Assembly (NCBI GenBank): GCA_037045185.1
Contig: JBAOHQ010000008.1
Coordinates: 496,001 to 560,000, forward strand
Reading direction: 5' to 3'
Source of the DNA: JAKOUY01 sp037045185
Lineage (GTDB): Bacteria > Actinomycetota > Acidimicrobiia > Acidimicrobiales > Ilumatobacteraceae
DNA: 64,000 bases
Of the stretch, positions 49,486 through 58,411 are shown one piece after another. The first letter of the stretch is position 1. Each line of letters starts with the position of its first letter. Made by a program: the position numbers and the translations under genes. The notes beneath the pieces were generated by a model. That model made no database searches, had not been told where the DNA came from, and saw nothing but the letters and a program-made list of their open reading frames with translations.

Positions 49486-50164
49486 ATGACCGGCGCCAGG
49501 GTGCTCGTGGTGGATGACGAGCCCACCGTGCGCGACGTCGTGGCACGGTACCTTGAACGTGACGGCTACCAGGTTCGTGAGCTGGATCGCGCCGACACCG
49601 TCGCCGCCTCGATCGAGCAGTTCCACCCTGATCTGATCATCCTCGACATCATGCTGCCTGGCGGGTCGGGACTTGACGTCCTGCGGCGGACCGGGCGTTC
49701 CGTCCCGGTGATCCTGCTCACCGCCCGCGTCGACGAGACCGACCGGGTCCTCGGCCTCGAGCTCGGCGCCGACGACTACGTCACCAAGCCGTTCTCCCCA
49801 CGGGAGCTGGTGGCCCGGGTGAGGTCCGTCCTGCGCCGGGCGACGGTCGGCGCGCCGCAGGACCTGCTGCGCTTCGACCAACTCACGGTCGACCGCACCT
49901 CCCGCCAGGTGTACGTCGACGAACGAGAGGTGGCATTGACTGCCAAGGAGTTCGACCTGCTGGCCTTCCTGGCCGAGCGCGCCGCGGCAGGTCTTCTCCC
50001 GGGCCCAGCTGCTCCACCACGTGTGGGACTCGTCTCCCGAGTACCAGGACCCGGCCACGGTGACGGTGCACATCCGCCGGATCCGCAACAAGATCGAGTC
50101 CAATCCCGAAGAACCGCGCTGGATCACCACCGTGTTCGGCGTCGGGTACCGGTTCGCCCCATGA
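49486..50164 (+). CDS. OmpR-family response regulator (one +1 frame break)
   Basis: The receiver domain starts VLVVDDEPTVRDVVARYL, with the phosphoacceptor Asp in LIILDIMLPGGSGL near 54 and the conserved Lys in DDYVTKPFSP near 103. The DNA-binding domain starts LTAKEFDLLAFLAER. The next frame gives PRQVFSRAQLLHHVWDSS and VTVHIRRIRNKIE to FGVGYRFAP, with the stop at 50162-50164. The break fits an extra G at 49981 directly after an in-frame CGC: AER|PRQVFSRAQLL. Repaired length is about 226 residues. The unrepaired frame runs into the kinase, but that is not a genuine fusion. Stop and kinase start overlap (ATGA). Confidence 0.92.
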
Positions 50165-51372
50165 GCACCCGGTTCACCCTCCGCCTGGTGGTCCTCGTCG
50201 TCGGCGCGTTCTGCCTGGCCGTTGCCCTGCTGGACCCGCCGGGGAGCGAGCGCTGGCACCTCCTGGCGGTCCTCGCCGCTCCAGCCGTTGGCGCGGCGCT
50301 GCTCGTCCCCGTGGTGCGCCGTTGGGTGGGTGGCCGGCGCACCGTCGCCGCCGCGGGCCTGGCCGTAGCGCTGTGTTCGTTGGCGCTCGGCGTCGTCACC
50401 ACCTTCGCCGCCTCGTCGGCGATGTTCGTGTCGTCGCATGACCACCGCCTCTTCATCGTCGTGCTGCTCCTGTCGTGCGGTCTCGCCCTTCTCGTCGGCG
50501 GGCAGCTCTCCCGTTCGCTGGCGCGTGATCTGTCCAGGCTGGGTGAGGTCGTCGATGCCGTCAGCGCCGGAACGCTGAGCGTGCGCACCGGCATTCGTCG
50601 CCGAGACGAGGTCGGTCGCACCGCCGCGGCAGTGGACGCCATGATCGCCGCCCTGGCCGACGCCCAGGCGGAGCGGGCGCGCATCGCCCAGGCCCGCCAG
50701 CTCCTGCTCACCGGCATCGGCCACGACCTGCGCACCCCGCTCGCCGCCGTGCGCGCCACGGTCGAGAGCCTGCAGGACCGCGTGGCAGCGAACCCCGAGC
50801 AGGCCCTGGCGGTGCTCGACCGGGAGCTGGACAACGTCCAGGCGCTGCTCGATCAGCTCACCGATTTCGCACGGCTGGAGAGCGCCCACGTCCGCGGCGA
50901 ACGCCAGCCGGTGTCGATCAGCGAGATCGCCCACGAGGCACTGGAGGCGTTGACCCCGGTGGCCGACCGCCATCAGGTCCGCCTCGAGCTGCACGCCGAC
51001 GGGCCAGCCGTGGTGCGGGCGCGAGAACTGGACGTCAGCCGGGCGATCCGCAATCTGGTGGCCAACGCCATCCGCTACACGCCGGCGCAGTGCAAGGTGG
51101 AGGTGTCCGTGGCCGCCCACCGTCAGGACGACCGCGACGGGGTGCTGGTCCGCGTCGCCGACGAAGGCGCCGGGTTCCCCGAGGACTTCCGTGCAGTGGC
51201 GTTCGAGCCGTTCACCCGTGCCGATCCGGCGCGCAGTGGCAGCGGCCATTCCGGCCTCGGGCTGGCCATCACCCGGGCCCTGGTCGATGACCACGAGGGC
51301 AAGGTCTGGCTGGGCGACGGCCCGGGTGGCGAAGTACTGATGTGGATTCCCGCGCTGGCAGGTGACCGATGA
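50161..51372 (+). CDS. Two-component sensor histidine kinase
   Basis: A 403-residue membrane kinase from ATG 50161. About four hydrophobic segments occupy residues 8-120, with little extracytoplasmic loop, so sensing may be within the membrane. A HAMP-like region (LARDLSRLGEVVDAVSAGTL) is followed by HisKA with GIGHDLRTPLAAVRATVESL near 187. The catalytic domain has NLVANAIRYTPAQ near 300 (N box), VADEGAGFPEDF (G1) and GSGHSGLGLAITRAL (G2). It partners the overlapping response regulator. The coupled downstream molybdoenzyme is the likely target. Confidence 0.93.
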   Translation: MSTRFTLRLVVLVVGAFCLAVALLDPPGSERWHLLAVLAAPAVGAALLVPVVRRWVGGRRTVAAAGLAVALCSLALGVVTTFAASSAMFVSSHDHRLFIVVLLLSCGLALLVGGQLSRSLARDLSRLGEVVDAVSAGTLSVRTGIRRRDEVGRTAAAVDAMIAALADAQAERARIAQARQLLLTGIGHDLRTPLAAVRATVESLQDRVAANPEQALAVLDRELDNVQALLDQLTDFARLESAHVRGERQPVSISEIAHEALEALTPVADRHQVRLELHADGPAVVRARELDVSRAIRNLVANAIRYTPAQCKVEVSVAAHRQDDRDGVLVRVADEGAGFPEDFRAVAFEPFTRADPARSGSGHSGLGLAITRALVDDHEGKVWLGDGPGGEVLMWIPALAGDR

Positions 51373-52976
51373 ACCGACCGATTCCCTCCCGCCACGGCGC
51401 CGTGGCCGGCCTCGCCGCAGGAGCGCTGGCCATCACGGTCGGCATGTTCCTCTCCGGCCTCGGCGAGACCGCCTCCCCCATCGACGCGGTGGGCAGCGTG
51501 GTCATCGATCACGTGCCCGCCAGCGTCAAGCGGCTGGCCATCGACTGGTTCGGCACCAACGACAAGCTGGCCCTGCGGGTGGGCATCGCCACCCTGCTCG
51601 GCCTTGCCGCCATCGCGGTGGGGATCGCCGCACGGACCCGGCGGTGGATCGGCGTGGCCGGCATCGGCGCGTTCGGCCTCATCGGCGCCTGGGCCGCGGT
51701 CACCCGGCCGACCGCCTCGGGGTGGGCGGCCCTGCCTTCGGTCCTCGGCGCCGTGGCGGGCGCCGGCGCGCTGTGGTTCCTGCTGCGTCCCAGGCCGATC
51801 GAGACGCCCGGCCCGTCGAAGGCGCCGCTTGGCTGGGACCGCCGCCGGTTCCTCACCTCGTCGGCTGCGGTCACCGCCGGAGCGGTGGTCGCCGGTTCCG
51901 CCGGGGTGGCCCTGGAACGGCGACGGCTGGACCGCATCCGCCAGGCCATCCCCGACAGCCTGCCCCCGCTTGACGCCGCCGCCCCATCCGGGTCCACTCC
52001 CACGGCAGAACCCGTCGCCGGCACGGCCGCATCGTCCGCCGCCGAGTCCACGGTTCCCACGCCGGCGGGGGCCGAGCTGTTCGGCGAGACGCCGTTCATC
52101 ACCCCACGTGATCGCTTCTACCGCATCGACACGGCGCTGTCGTTCCCCACCGTGGAGCTGTCCTCGTGGACGATGACGATCAAGGGGATGGTGGCCAAGC
52201 CGCTGACGCTGACCTACGCGCAGTTGCTGGCCCGGCCGATGGTCGAGCGCACCGTGACGCTCACCTGCGTCTCCAACGAGGTGGGCGGGCCATACATCGG
52301 CAACGCCGTGTGGCAGGGCGTGTTGCTGCGCGACCTGCTGGCCGAAGCGGGGGTCGCCGACGGCGCCGAGCAGGTGTTCAGCACGTCGATCGACGGGTGG
52401 ACCTGCGGGTTCCCGGTGTCAGTGGCCACCGACCAGCACCGGGACTGCCTGGTTGCCGTCGGCATGAACGGCAAGCCGCTCCCCTTGGAACACGGCTTCC
52501 CGGCCCGCCTCGTGGTGCCCGGCCTGTACGGCTACGTCAGCGCCACCAAGTGGCTGGACACCATCGAGCTCAACCGCTTCGCCGACGCCGAGGGCTACTG
52601 GGTGCCACGCGGCTGGTCGCGCGACGCGCCGATCAAGACCCAGTCACGCATCGACGTGCCGCGCAGCGACGAGGCCCAGTCCGCCGGCCGGGTGCGCATC
52701 GCCGGGGTCGCCTGGGCCCAGCACACCGGCATTGCCAAGGTCGAGGTGCGCGTCGACGGTGGCGAGTGGCACGAGGCGACCCTGGCGGCCGACGTCACCG
52801 ACGACTCCTGGCGTCAGTGGGTGTACGACTGGGACGCAACCGGCAAGCCCCCCGCCCGCTACGTGGCCGAGGTCCGGGCCACCGACAAGTCCGGCTACAC
52901 CCAGACCGAAGAGCGCGCCGAGCCGGCGCCCGACGGCGCGACCGGATATCACAGCCGGGGCATCACCATCGGCTGA
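51369..52976 (+). CDS. Membrane-anchored molybdopterin oxidoreductase (sulfite-oxidase fold)
   Basis: A 535-residue protein. The first 140 or so residues hold four hydrophobic helices (AGLAAGALAITVGMFLSGLG, later VGIATLLGLAAIAVG and others). A twin-arginine-like WDRRRFLTSSAAVTAGAVVAG near 155-175 follows, then a Pro/Ala/Ser linker, then the molybdopterin domain. That domain has FITPRDRFYRIDTALSFP, TLTCVSNEVGGPYIGNA near 296 (molybdenum-ligand Cys) and GLYGYVSATKWLDTIEL. The C-terminal Ig-like dimerisation domain is RIAGVAWAQHTGIAKVEVRVDGG. It probably oxidises a sulfur compound outside the membrane; the substrate is not certain. It overlaps the kinase gene (ATGA). Confidence 0.9.
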   Translation: MNRPIPSRHGAVAGLAAGALAITVGMFLSGLGETASPIDAVGSVVIDHVPASVKRLAIDWFGTNDKLALRVGIATLLGLAAIAVGIAARTRRWIGVAGIGAFGLIGAWAAVTRPTASGWAALPSVLGAVAGAGALWFLLRPRPIETPGPSKAPLGWDRRRFLTSSAAVTAGAVVAGSAGVALERRRLDRIRQAIPDSLPPLDAAAPSGSTPTAEPVAGTAASSAAESTVPTPAGAELFGETPFITPRDRFYRIDTALSFPTVELSSWTMTIKGMVAKPLTLTYAQLLARPMVERTVTLTCVSNEVGGPYIGNAVWQGVLLRDLLAEAGVADGAEQVFSTSIDGWTCGFPVSVATDQHRDCLVAVGMNGKPLPLEHGFPARLVVPGLYGYVSATKWLDTIELNRFADAEGYWVPRGWSRDAPIKTQSRIDVPRSDEAQSAGRVRIAGVAWAQHTGIAKVEVRVDGGEWHEATLAADVTDDSWRQWVYDWDATGKPPARYVAEVRATDKSGYTQTEERAEPAPDGATGYHSRGITIG

Positions 52977-53501
52977 TCAGTCACGCCACGCCGCTCGCTC
53001 CATCAGCCACTCCCCGTCCGCACCGGGCAGCAGATCCCGGCGCGCGAAGCCAAGCCGGCGGGGCACTCCCACGCTGGCCAGGTTGCCGGCGGCATGGTGG
53101 ATCTCGACCCGCTCGATGGCCGGATCGGCAAACGCGGTGGTGGTCAGCGCGGCCGACAGTTCGGTGGCGTACCCCTGGCGGGTATGGGCGGCATGGATCC
53201 AATACCCGATCTCGACCGCGCCGGGACCCTGGCGGCGGTGCAGGCCGCACCCGCCGATCACCGCCTCGTCGAGGAACACGCCGTAGATGGCCTCGACATC
53301 CTGCTCCCAGCGCAGGCGCACGTGGCGGACGAAGCCGAGACGCTGGGCGGGCGTCAACGGTTCGCCGGCGATCCAGTCCATCCACGGGCGGAGGTGATCG
53401 AGGCTCTGGCGGATCGCCTCGTGCAGCGCCGGAGCGTCGGCGTCCTCCCAGAGCCGCATCACCAGGCGGCGGGAGTCGATGCGCTCGGGGAACCGGGACA
53501 T
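52977..53501 (-). CDS. GNAT acetyltransferase, RimJ/RimL-like
   Basis: A 174-residue N-acetyltransferase. RLVMRLWEDADAPALHEAI near 12, YGVFLDEAVIGGCGLHRRQ near 73, EIGYWIHAAHTRQGYATELSAALTTTAF near 97 (acetyl-CoA loop HTRQGYA), and VEIHHAAGNLASVGVPRRLGFARR near 130. This is the RimJ/RimL pattern. Substrate unknown. It is convergent with the molybdoenzyme, and the stops abut at 52976/52977. Confidence 0.88.
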   Translation of the reverse strand: MSRFPERIDSRRLVMRLWEDADAPALHEAIRQSLDHLRPWMDWIAGEPLTPAQRLGFVRHVRLRWEQDVEAIYGVFLDEAVIGGCGLHRRQGPGAVEIGYWIHAAHTRQGYATELSAALTTTAFADPAIERVEIHHAAGNLASVGVPRRLGFARRDLLPGADGEWLMERAAWRD

Positions 53502-53571
53502 CGCCAGAGTCTGGCCGATCGACGACGGCCTCCGGGTGCCCTGTCGTGGGCGAAAGGCGCGCCGGGTCGCC

Positions 53572-54546
53572 CTACATCGTGATCAAGATCTTGCCGGTGT
53601 TGGCGTTGGCGGCCATCCGCCGATGGGCCTCGGCCACGTCCTCCAGGACGTAGCGGCTGTCGATGATCGGGCGCAGTCGCCCGCTGTCGAACAGCGGCAG
53701 CATCTCGGCGGCGAAGCGGCGGGTCATGGCCACCTTCTCCTCCAGCGGGCGGCGACGCACGGTGGTCCCGATCCAGGTCAGTCGCTTGACCAGCAGGGCC
53801 CCGACATCGACGGCGACCGTGCCACCGCCCATCACGCCCACCTGGACCAACCGGGCCCGCTCGGCCGCGACGGCGATGTTGCGCGCCGTCTCCTGGCCGC
53901 CGATCACGTCGAGGATCACGTCGAAGCCACCGGGCACGGCGCCGGCCGCATCGCCGGCCCAGTCGTGCGGCGAGCGCTCCAGCACCAGGTCGGCGCCGAG
54001 CTCGCGGCAGGCGTCGGCCTTGCCGGCGCTGCACGTCACCGCGATGCGCGCTCCGATCGCGGCGGCGATCTGGATGGCGGCGGTCCCCACCCCGGAGGCC
54101 CCGGCGTGGACCAGCGCCCAGCGTCCGCTGGTGAGCCCACCCTGGACCACGAGGGCATCCCAGGCGGTCAGGAACACCTCGGGAATGGCGGCCGCATCGA
54201 CGATGCTGATCCGCTCGGGGATGCGCAGCAGTTGCCGCTCGTGCACGGCGATCCGTTCGGCGTACCCGCCGCCCGCCTCGATCCCCATGACCCGATCACC
54301 TGGTTGCCACAGCCGCACTCGTTGCCCGCAGGCCGCCACGGTGCCGGCGAATTCCAGGCCGGGGATCTCCGGCGTTACACCGCGCGGGTCGGGGTACAGG
54401 CCCATGCGTTGCAGGAGATCGGCGCGGTTCAACGCCGTGGCGGCGATGTCGATCAGCACCTCGTCAGGACCCGGCAGCGGATCAGGAACCTCCTCGACGG
54501 TGAGCACCTCGGGTCCGCCCGTGGTGTGCAGCACGACGGCGCGCAC
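53572..54546 (-). CDS. NAD(P)H:quinone oxidoreductase, zeta-crystallin/PIG3 type
   Basis: A 324-residue zinc-free medium-chain dehydrogenase. MRAVVLHTTGGPEVLTVEEV opens the family start, then IAATALNRADLLQRMGLYPDPRG near 50 and GDRVMGIEAGGGYAERIAV near 90. The NADPH-binding Rossmann motif is VHAGASGVGTAAIQIAAA near 143. The C-terminal FAAEMLPLFDSGRLRPIIDSRYVLEDVAEAHRRM is typical PIG3. Start GTG 54546, 4 bases after the icd stop, so it is probably cotranscribed with icd. It may reduce quinones or alkenals; unproven. Confidence 0.9.
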   Translation of the reverse strand: MRAVVLHTTGGPEVLTVEEVPDPLPGPDEVLIDIAATALNRADLLQRMGLYPDPRGVTPEIPGLEFAGTVAACGQRVRLWQPGDRVMGIEAGGGYAERIAVHERQLLRIPERISIVDAAAIPEVFLTAWDALVVQGGLTSGRWALVHAGASGVGTAAIQIAAAIGARIAVTCSAGKADACRELGADLVLERSPHDWAGDAAGAVPGGFDVILDVIGGQETARNIAVAAERARLVQVGVMGGGTVAVDVGALLVKRLTWIGTTVRRRPLEEKVAMTRRFAAEMLPLFDSGRLRPIIDSRYVLEDVAEAHRRMAANANTGKILITM

Positions 54547-54550
54547 CGGA

Positions 54551-55769
54551 TCAACCCATGCGGATCTGCAGGCGGCGGTCCAGCGCGTCGAGGAACTCCT
54601 CGGTGGTCAGATACGGGGTGTCCTTGCTGATCAGGATGGCCAGGTCCTTGGTCATCTCCCCGGCCTCGACGGCCTCGATGCACACCTGCTCCAACGCCTG
54701 GGCGAACCCGATCAGCGCGCTCGTTGCCGTCGAGCTTGCCGCGGTGCTTCAAACCGCCCGTCCAGGCGTAGATCGAGGCGATCGGGTTGGTCGAGGTCTT
54801 GTTGCCCTTCTGGTGCTCGCGATAGTGCCGGGTCACCGTGCCGTGGGCAGCTTCGGCCTCGACGGTCTTGCCGTCGGGCGTCATCAGCACGCTGGTCATC
54901 AGCCCCAGCGAGCCGAACCCCTGGGCGACGACGTCGCTTTGCACGTCACCGTCGTAGTTCTTGCAACTCCATACGTAGCCGCCCTCCCACTTCAGCGCCG
55001 CGGCGACCATGTCGTCGATCAGGCGGTGCTCGTAGGTCAACCCCTTGGCGGCGAACTCGGCGGCGAACTCGGCCTCGAAGACGTCCTGGAAGAGGTCCTT
55101 GAACTGGCCGTCGTAGGCCTTCAGGATCGTGTTCTTGGTGGACAGGTAGACCGGGTAGTTGCGGGCCAGGCCGTAGCGGAAGCTGGCCCGGGCGAAGTCC
55201 GTGATCGAGTCGTTGAAGTTGTACATGCCCATCGTCACGCCGCCGTCGGCGCCGAACGTGGCGACTTCCATCTCCACCGGCTCGCTGCCGTCGGACGGGG
55301 TGTAGGTCAGGGTCACGGTGCCGGCCCCGGGCACCTTGAAGTCGGTGGCCTTGTACTGGTCGCCGTGGGCGTGGCGGCCGACGACGATGGGCTTGGTCCA
55401 CCCAGGCACCAGGCGCGGGATGTTGGAGATGATGATCGGCTCGCGGAAGATGACGCCGCCGAGGATGTTGCGGATGGTGCCGTTCGGGCTCTTCCACATC
55501 TTCTTCAGTCCGAACTCCTCGACGCGTGCTTCGTCGGGAGTGATGGTGGCGCACTTGACGGCCACACCGTGGCGCTTGGTGGCCATCGCCGAGTCGATGG
55601 TGACCTGGTCGCTGGTGGCGTCGCGATGCTCGATGCCCAAGTCGTAGTAGTCCAGCTGGACGTCGACGTACGGCAGGATCAGCTTGTCCTTGATGAACGC
55701 CCAGATGATCCGGGTCATCTCGTCGCCGTCCATCTCGACGATCGGGTTGTCGACCTTGATTGTTGCCAC
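54551..55769 (-). CDS. icd: NADP-dependent isocitrate dehydrogenase (one +1 frame break)
   Basis: Oxidative decarboxylation of isocitrate to 2-oxoglutarate. Homodimeric eukaryote-like type II form: IKVDNPIVEMDGDEMTRIIW at the N-terminus, CATITPDEARVEEF near 94, KSPNGTIRNILGGVIFREPI near 112, and RLIDDMVAAALKWEGGYVWSCKNYDGDVQSD near 247-277. GTVTRHYREHQKGNKTSTNPIASIYAW is near 311-337. After a break the end reads LIGFAQALEQVCIEAVEAGE to LQIRMG, stop at 54551. The break fits an extra base at 54716 directly after CGC: NER|LIGFAQA. Repaired length is about 405 residues. Start GTG 55769. Confidence 0.95.
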
Positions 55770-55808
55770 CGTGCACCTCGTCTGCTGACCGAGCCCGAGC
55801 GGCCCGGA

Positions 55809-55825
55809 ACTTGTATCGGACTTGT
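55809..55825. promoter_or_regulatory. ACTTGT repeat upstream of icd
   Basis: ACTTGT at 55809-55814 and 55820-55825, start-to-start spacing 11 bases, followed by ACA at 55826-55828 plus or minus one. This matches the ACTTGT-N5-ACTTGT-N2-ACA pattern of the gntR-acn operator. It lies 40 bases upstream of the icd GTG, a position where a repressor could overlap the promoter. Confidence 0.6.
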
Positions 55826-55941
55826 ACACCGTACCATCGACGGGTCGGCCGCTGAAATCCCACGTCGTCGGCGGTGACGGCTCGATCGCGTCGGTCGCGG
55901 CGGTGCCGTTCGGCGCAGCGGCGAGACGTACGCTGGGCGCG

Positions 55942-57042
55942 ATGGAATTCGACTGGACCCCCGAGCAGCGCGCCCTGCGCGCCGAGGCGGCCGAGGTGGC
56001 CAGGGACGCGGTGGCGCGTTTCGGGCGCTCCAACGACTCGTGGATCAACGGGTTCAGCAAGGAGTTCGCCGCCGAATTGGCCGGGCGGGGCTGGATCGGC
56101 CTGACCTGGCCCGCCGAGTTCGGCGGTGGCGGTCGCCCGCCCATCGACCGGCTGATCATCGGCGAGGAGCTGATCGTCGCCGGCGGCGCCGATCGCGGCG
56201 ATGTGGTTCGCCGACCGGCAGATGGGTCCCGTCGCTGATCAAGTACGGCCGCCCCGACCAGCAGGATGCCTTCCTGCCGGGGATCCTCTCGGGCGAGACG
56301 ACCTGGTGCATCGGGATGAGCGAGCCCAACGCCGGCAGCGACCTGGCCAGCCTGGCCACCACCGCCGACGACGGCGGCGACCACTGGGTGATCAACGGCC
56401 AGAAGATCTGGACCAGCTTCGGCGAGGTGGCGGACTACTGCTACCTGATCTGCCGGACGGCCAAGGACGGCCCCCCGCACCGCGGCATCAGCGAGATCAT
56501 CGTGCCGATGACCGCGCCGGGCATCGAGGTCCGCCCGATCAAGGACATGACCACCAACCGCCACTTCTGCGAGGTGTTCTTCACCGACGTCCGGGTCCCC
56601 AAGGAGAACCTGGTGGGGGTGGAGGGCAACGCCTTCAAGCAGACCATGGCCCAGCTCGAGCACGAGCGTGGCGGGATCGACCGGCTGGTCAGCAACCAAG
56701 CGCTGTTCGAGCTGGCCCGAGCCCGGGCCGACACCACCGACCCGCTGGTCCGCGACGAGATCGCCGCCATTCACAGCACCTACCGTGATCGGGCGGGTCC
56801 TGGTGGCCCGCGAGGTCCTCCGCCAGGCCCCTGCGGGGTTCAGCGCGGCCACCAAGTGCCTGTGCACCGAGCACGAGCAGCGGGTCAGCGAGTTCGTCTT
56901 CCGCACCCTCGGCCCGGCGGCGACGTTGTGGGACGAGGTCACCCGCGGCCTGTGCTACGCCCCCGGCTACACGATCATGGGTGGCACCTCCAACGTGATG
57001 CGCAACATCCTCGCCGAGCGAGTCCTCGGGCTCCCCCGCTGA
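55942..57042 (+). CDS. Acyl-CoA dehydrogenase (three +1 frame breaks)
   Basis: FAD-dependent acyl-CoA dehydrogenase. Frame 1: MEFDWTPEQRALRAEAAEVA to IGLTWPAEFGGGGRPP and GEELIVAG. Frame 2: AMWFADRQMGP. Frame 3: SLIKYGRPDQQDAFLPGIL, WCIGMSEPNAGSDLAS, VINGQKIWTSFGEVADYC and FTDVRVPKENLVG. Frame 1 again: IGRVLVAREVLRQAPAGFS to GYTIMGGTSNVMRNILAERVLGLPR. Breaks lie near 56180-56197, at about 56231, and at 56787 (after CGT, TYR|IGRVLV). The first two are placed by consensus APIAAMWFADRQMGPSLIKYG and are not directly after an arginine codon. Repaired length about 366 residues. Confidence 0.88.
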
Positions 57043-57045
57043 CCG

Positions 57046-58365
57046 ATGGCCGACCTGCTCGAGCTCTCCAGCCGGATCATCGACAGCGGGTCGGTCGACC
57101 AGCCGGTCAACCGGGTGACCAACGAGCTCAGCGGACTGGCCGAGGGTCTGGCCATCGTCGAGAGCTTCAGCCACTGCGTGATCTGGGACAGCGGCGACGG
57201 GCTGGTCTGCTTCGACGCCTCCGGAGTGCACACCGGCGAGGCGGTGGCGGCAGCCGTGCGCCGCTGGCGGACCGATCCGGTGCGCCATCTCGTCTACACC
57301 CACGGACACGCCGACCATGTGGGCGGCAGCATGTTCCTCGCCGCCGACAGGCCCACCGTCCACGCCCACGAGAACGTCGTCGCCCGCCTGCGGCGCTACG
57401 AACTGACCAACCACTGGAACCTGATCATCAACGCACGCCAGTTCGGCGGGATCCCCGGGGAGCTGAACCTGTCCATCGGCGCAGCCGGTGGCGGTGTCGC
57501 GGTCTCGGCCGACGACGTTCGCCGATTCCTGCCGGATGGGACACTGTGGCCCACCGAGACCTTCTCGGAGTCACGCCTGCTGTCCGTCGGTGGGACCACG
57601 GTCGAGCTGCGCCACGCTCGCGGCGAGACCGACGATCACCTGTGGGCGTGGTTCCCCGAGCAGCGCTGGATCATGGCGGGCGACTTCCTGATCTGGAACT
57701 TCCCCAACGCCGGCAACCCGCAGAAGGTCCAGCGCTACCCGGCCGACTGGGCGGCCGCGCTGCGGGCGATGATCGAGCGCCAGCCCGAGTTGCTGGTCCC
57801 GGCGCATGGCCTGCCGATCGCCGGGCGGGAGCGCATCGCCCGAGTGCTCGGCGATGTCGCCACGGTGCTGGAGCGGCTGGTCGCCGACGTGCTGGCGGCA
57901 ATGAACGCCGGCGCCACCCTGGACACCGTGCTGCACACCGTTCGCCCGGATCCCGCAGAACTGGCCAAGCCGTACCTGCGGCCGCTCTACGACGAGCCGG
58001 AGTTCGTGGTGCGCAACATCTGGCGCCAGTTCGGTGGGTGGTGGGACGGCGCCGCGTCACGGCTCAAGCCGTCACCGGACGCCCACGTGGCAGCGGCCCT
58101 GGCCGGCCTGGCTGGAGGGGCTGCGGCGTTGATGGCCCGCGCCGAGCACGCTGCTGCCGAGGGCGACCTGCGCCTGGCCGCCCACCTCGCCGACCTGGCG
58201 GTCTGGGCGGAACCGGAATCGGCCGATCTGCACCGCCGACGCGCCGGCATCTACACCGTCCGGCGAAACGCCGAGACCAGCCTGATGTCCAAGGGCATCT
58301 TCGCCGCGGCGGCCCGGGAGTCCAGCGCCGCTGCCGACCGGCTCGATCCCAGCCCGCCGACCTGA
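57046..58365 (+). CDS. Metallo-beta-lactamase-fold hydrolase, alkylsulfatase-like
   Basis: A 439-residue MBL-fold protein. Zinc motif YTHGHADHVGG near 84 (HxHxDH), then HARGETDDHLWAWFPEQRWIMAGDFLIWNFPNAGNP near 190-225. VPAHGLPIAGRERI near 251 supplies further metal-site histidine. The C-terminal region from about 330 (QFGGWWDGAASRLKP to AEHAAAEGDLRLAAHLADLAVWAEP) resembles the helical dimerisation region of BDS1/SdsA1-type alkylsulfatases, which cleave sulfate esters. The last SCP-like domain of those enzymes is missing. Four bases after the acyl-CoA dehydrogenase, so probably in one operon. Confidence 0.8.
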   Translation: MADLLELSSRIIDSGSVDQPVNRVTNELSGLAEGLAIVESFSHCVIWDSGDGLVCFDASGVHTGEAVAAAVRRWRTDPVRHLVYTHGHADHVGGSMFLAADRPTVHAHENVVARLRRYELTNHWNLIINARQFGGIPGELNLSIGAAGGGVAVSADDVRRFLPDGTLWPTETFSESRLLSVGGTTVELRHARGETDDHLWAWFPEQRWIMAGDFLIWNFPNAGNPQKVQRYPADWAAALRAMIERQPELLVPAHGLPIAGRERIARVLGDVATVLERLVADVLAAMNAGATLDTVLHTVRPDPAELAKPYLRPLYDEPEFVVRNIWRQFGGWWDGAASRLKPSPDAHVAAALAGLAGGAAALMARAEHAAAEGDLRLAAHLADLAVWAEPESADLHRRRAGIYTVRRNAETSLMSKGIFAAAARESSAAADRLDPSPPT

Positions 58366-58411
58366 CCGGGCGTCGGGCGCGAGCGTGGGAGGCGTCGAGT
58401 CGGCGAACCTG

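Noticed and set aside
49486..51372. A single hybrid protein joining response regulator and histidine kinase in one frame
   Set aside because: The continuous frame arises only from the +1 break at 49981. The true DNA-binding C-terminus and stop are in the next frame, and the kinase has its own ATG at 50161.
54453..56942. An 829-residue protein including isocitrate dehydrogenase
   Set aside because: Only the part from GTG 55769 is Icd. The upstream part is antisense to the acyl-CoA dehydrogenase gene and the tail is an out-of-phase run past the real stop.
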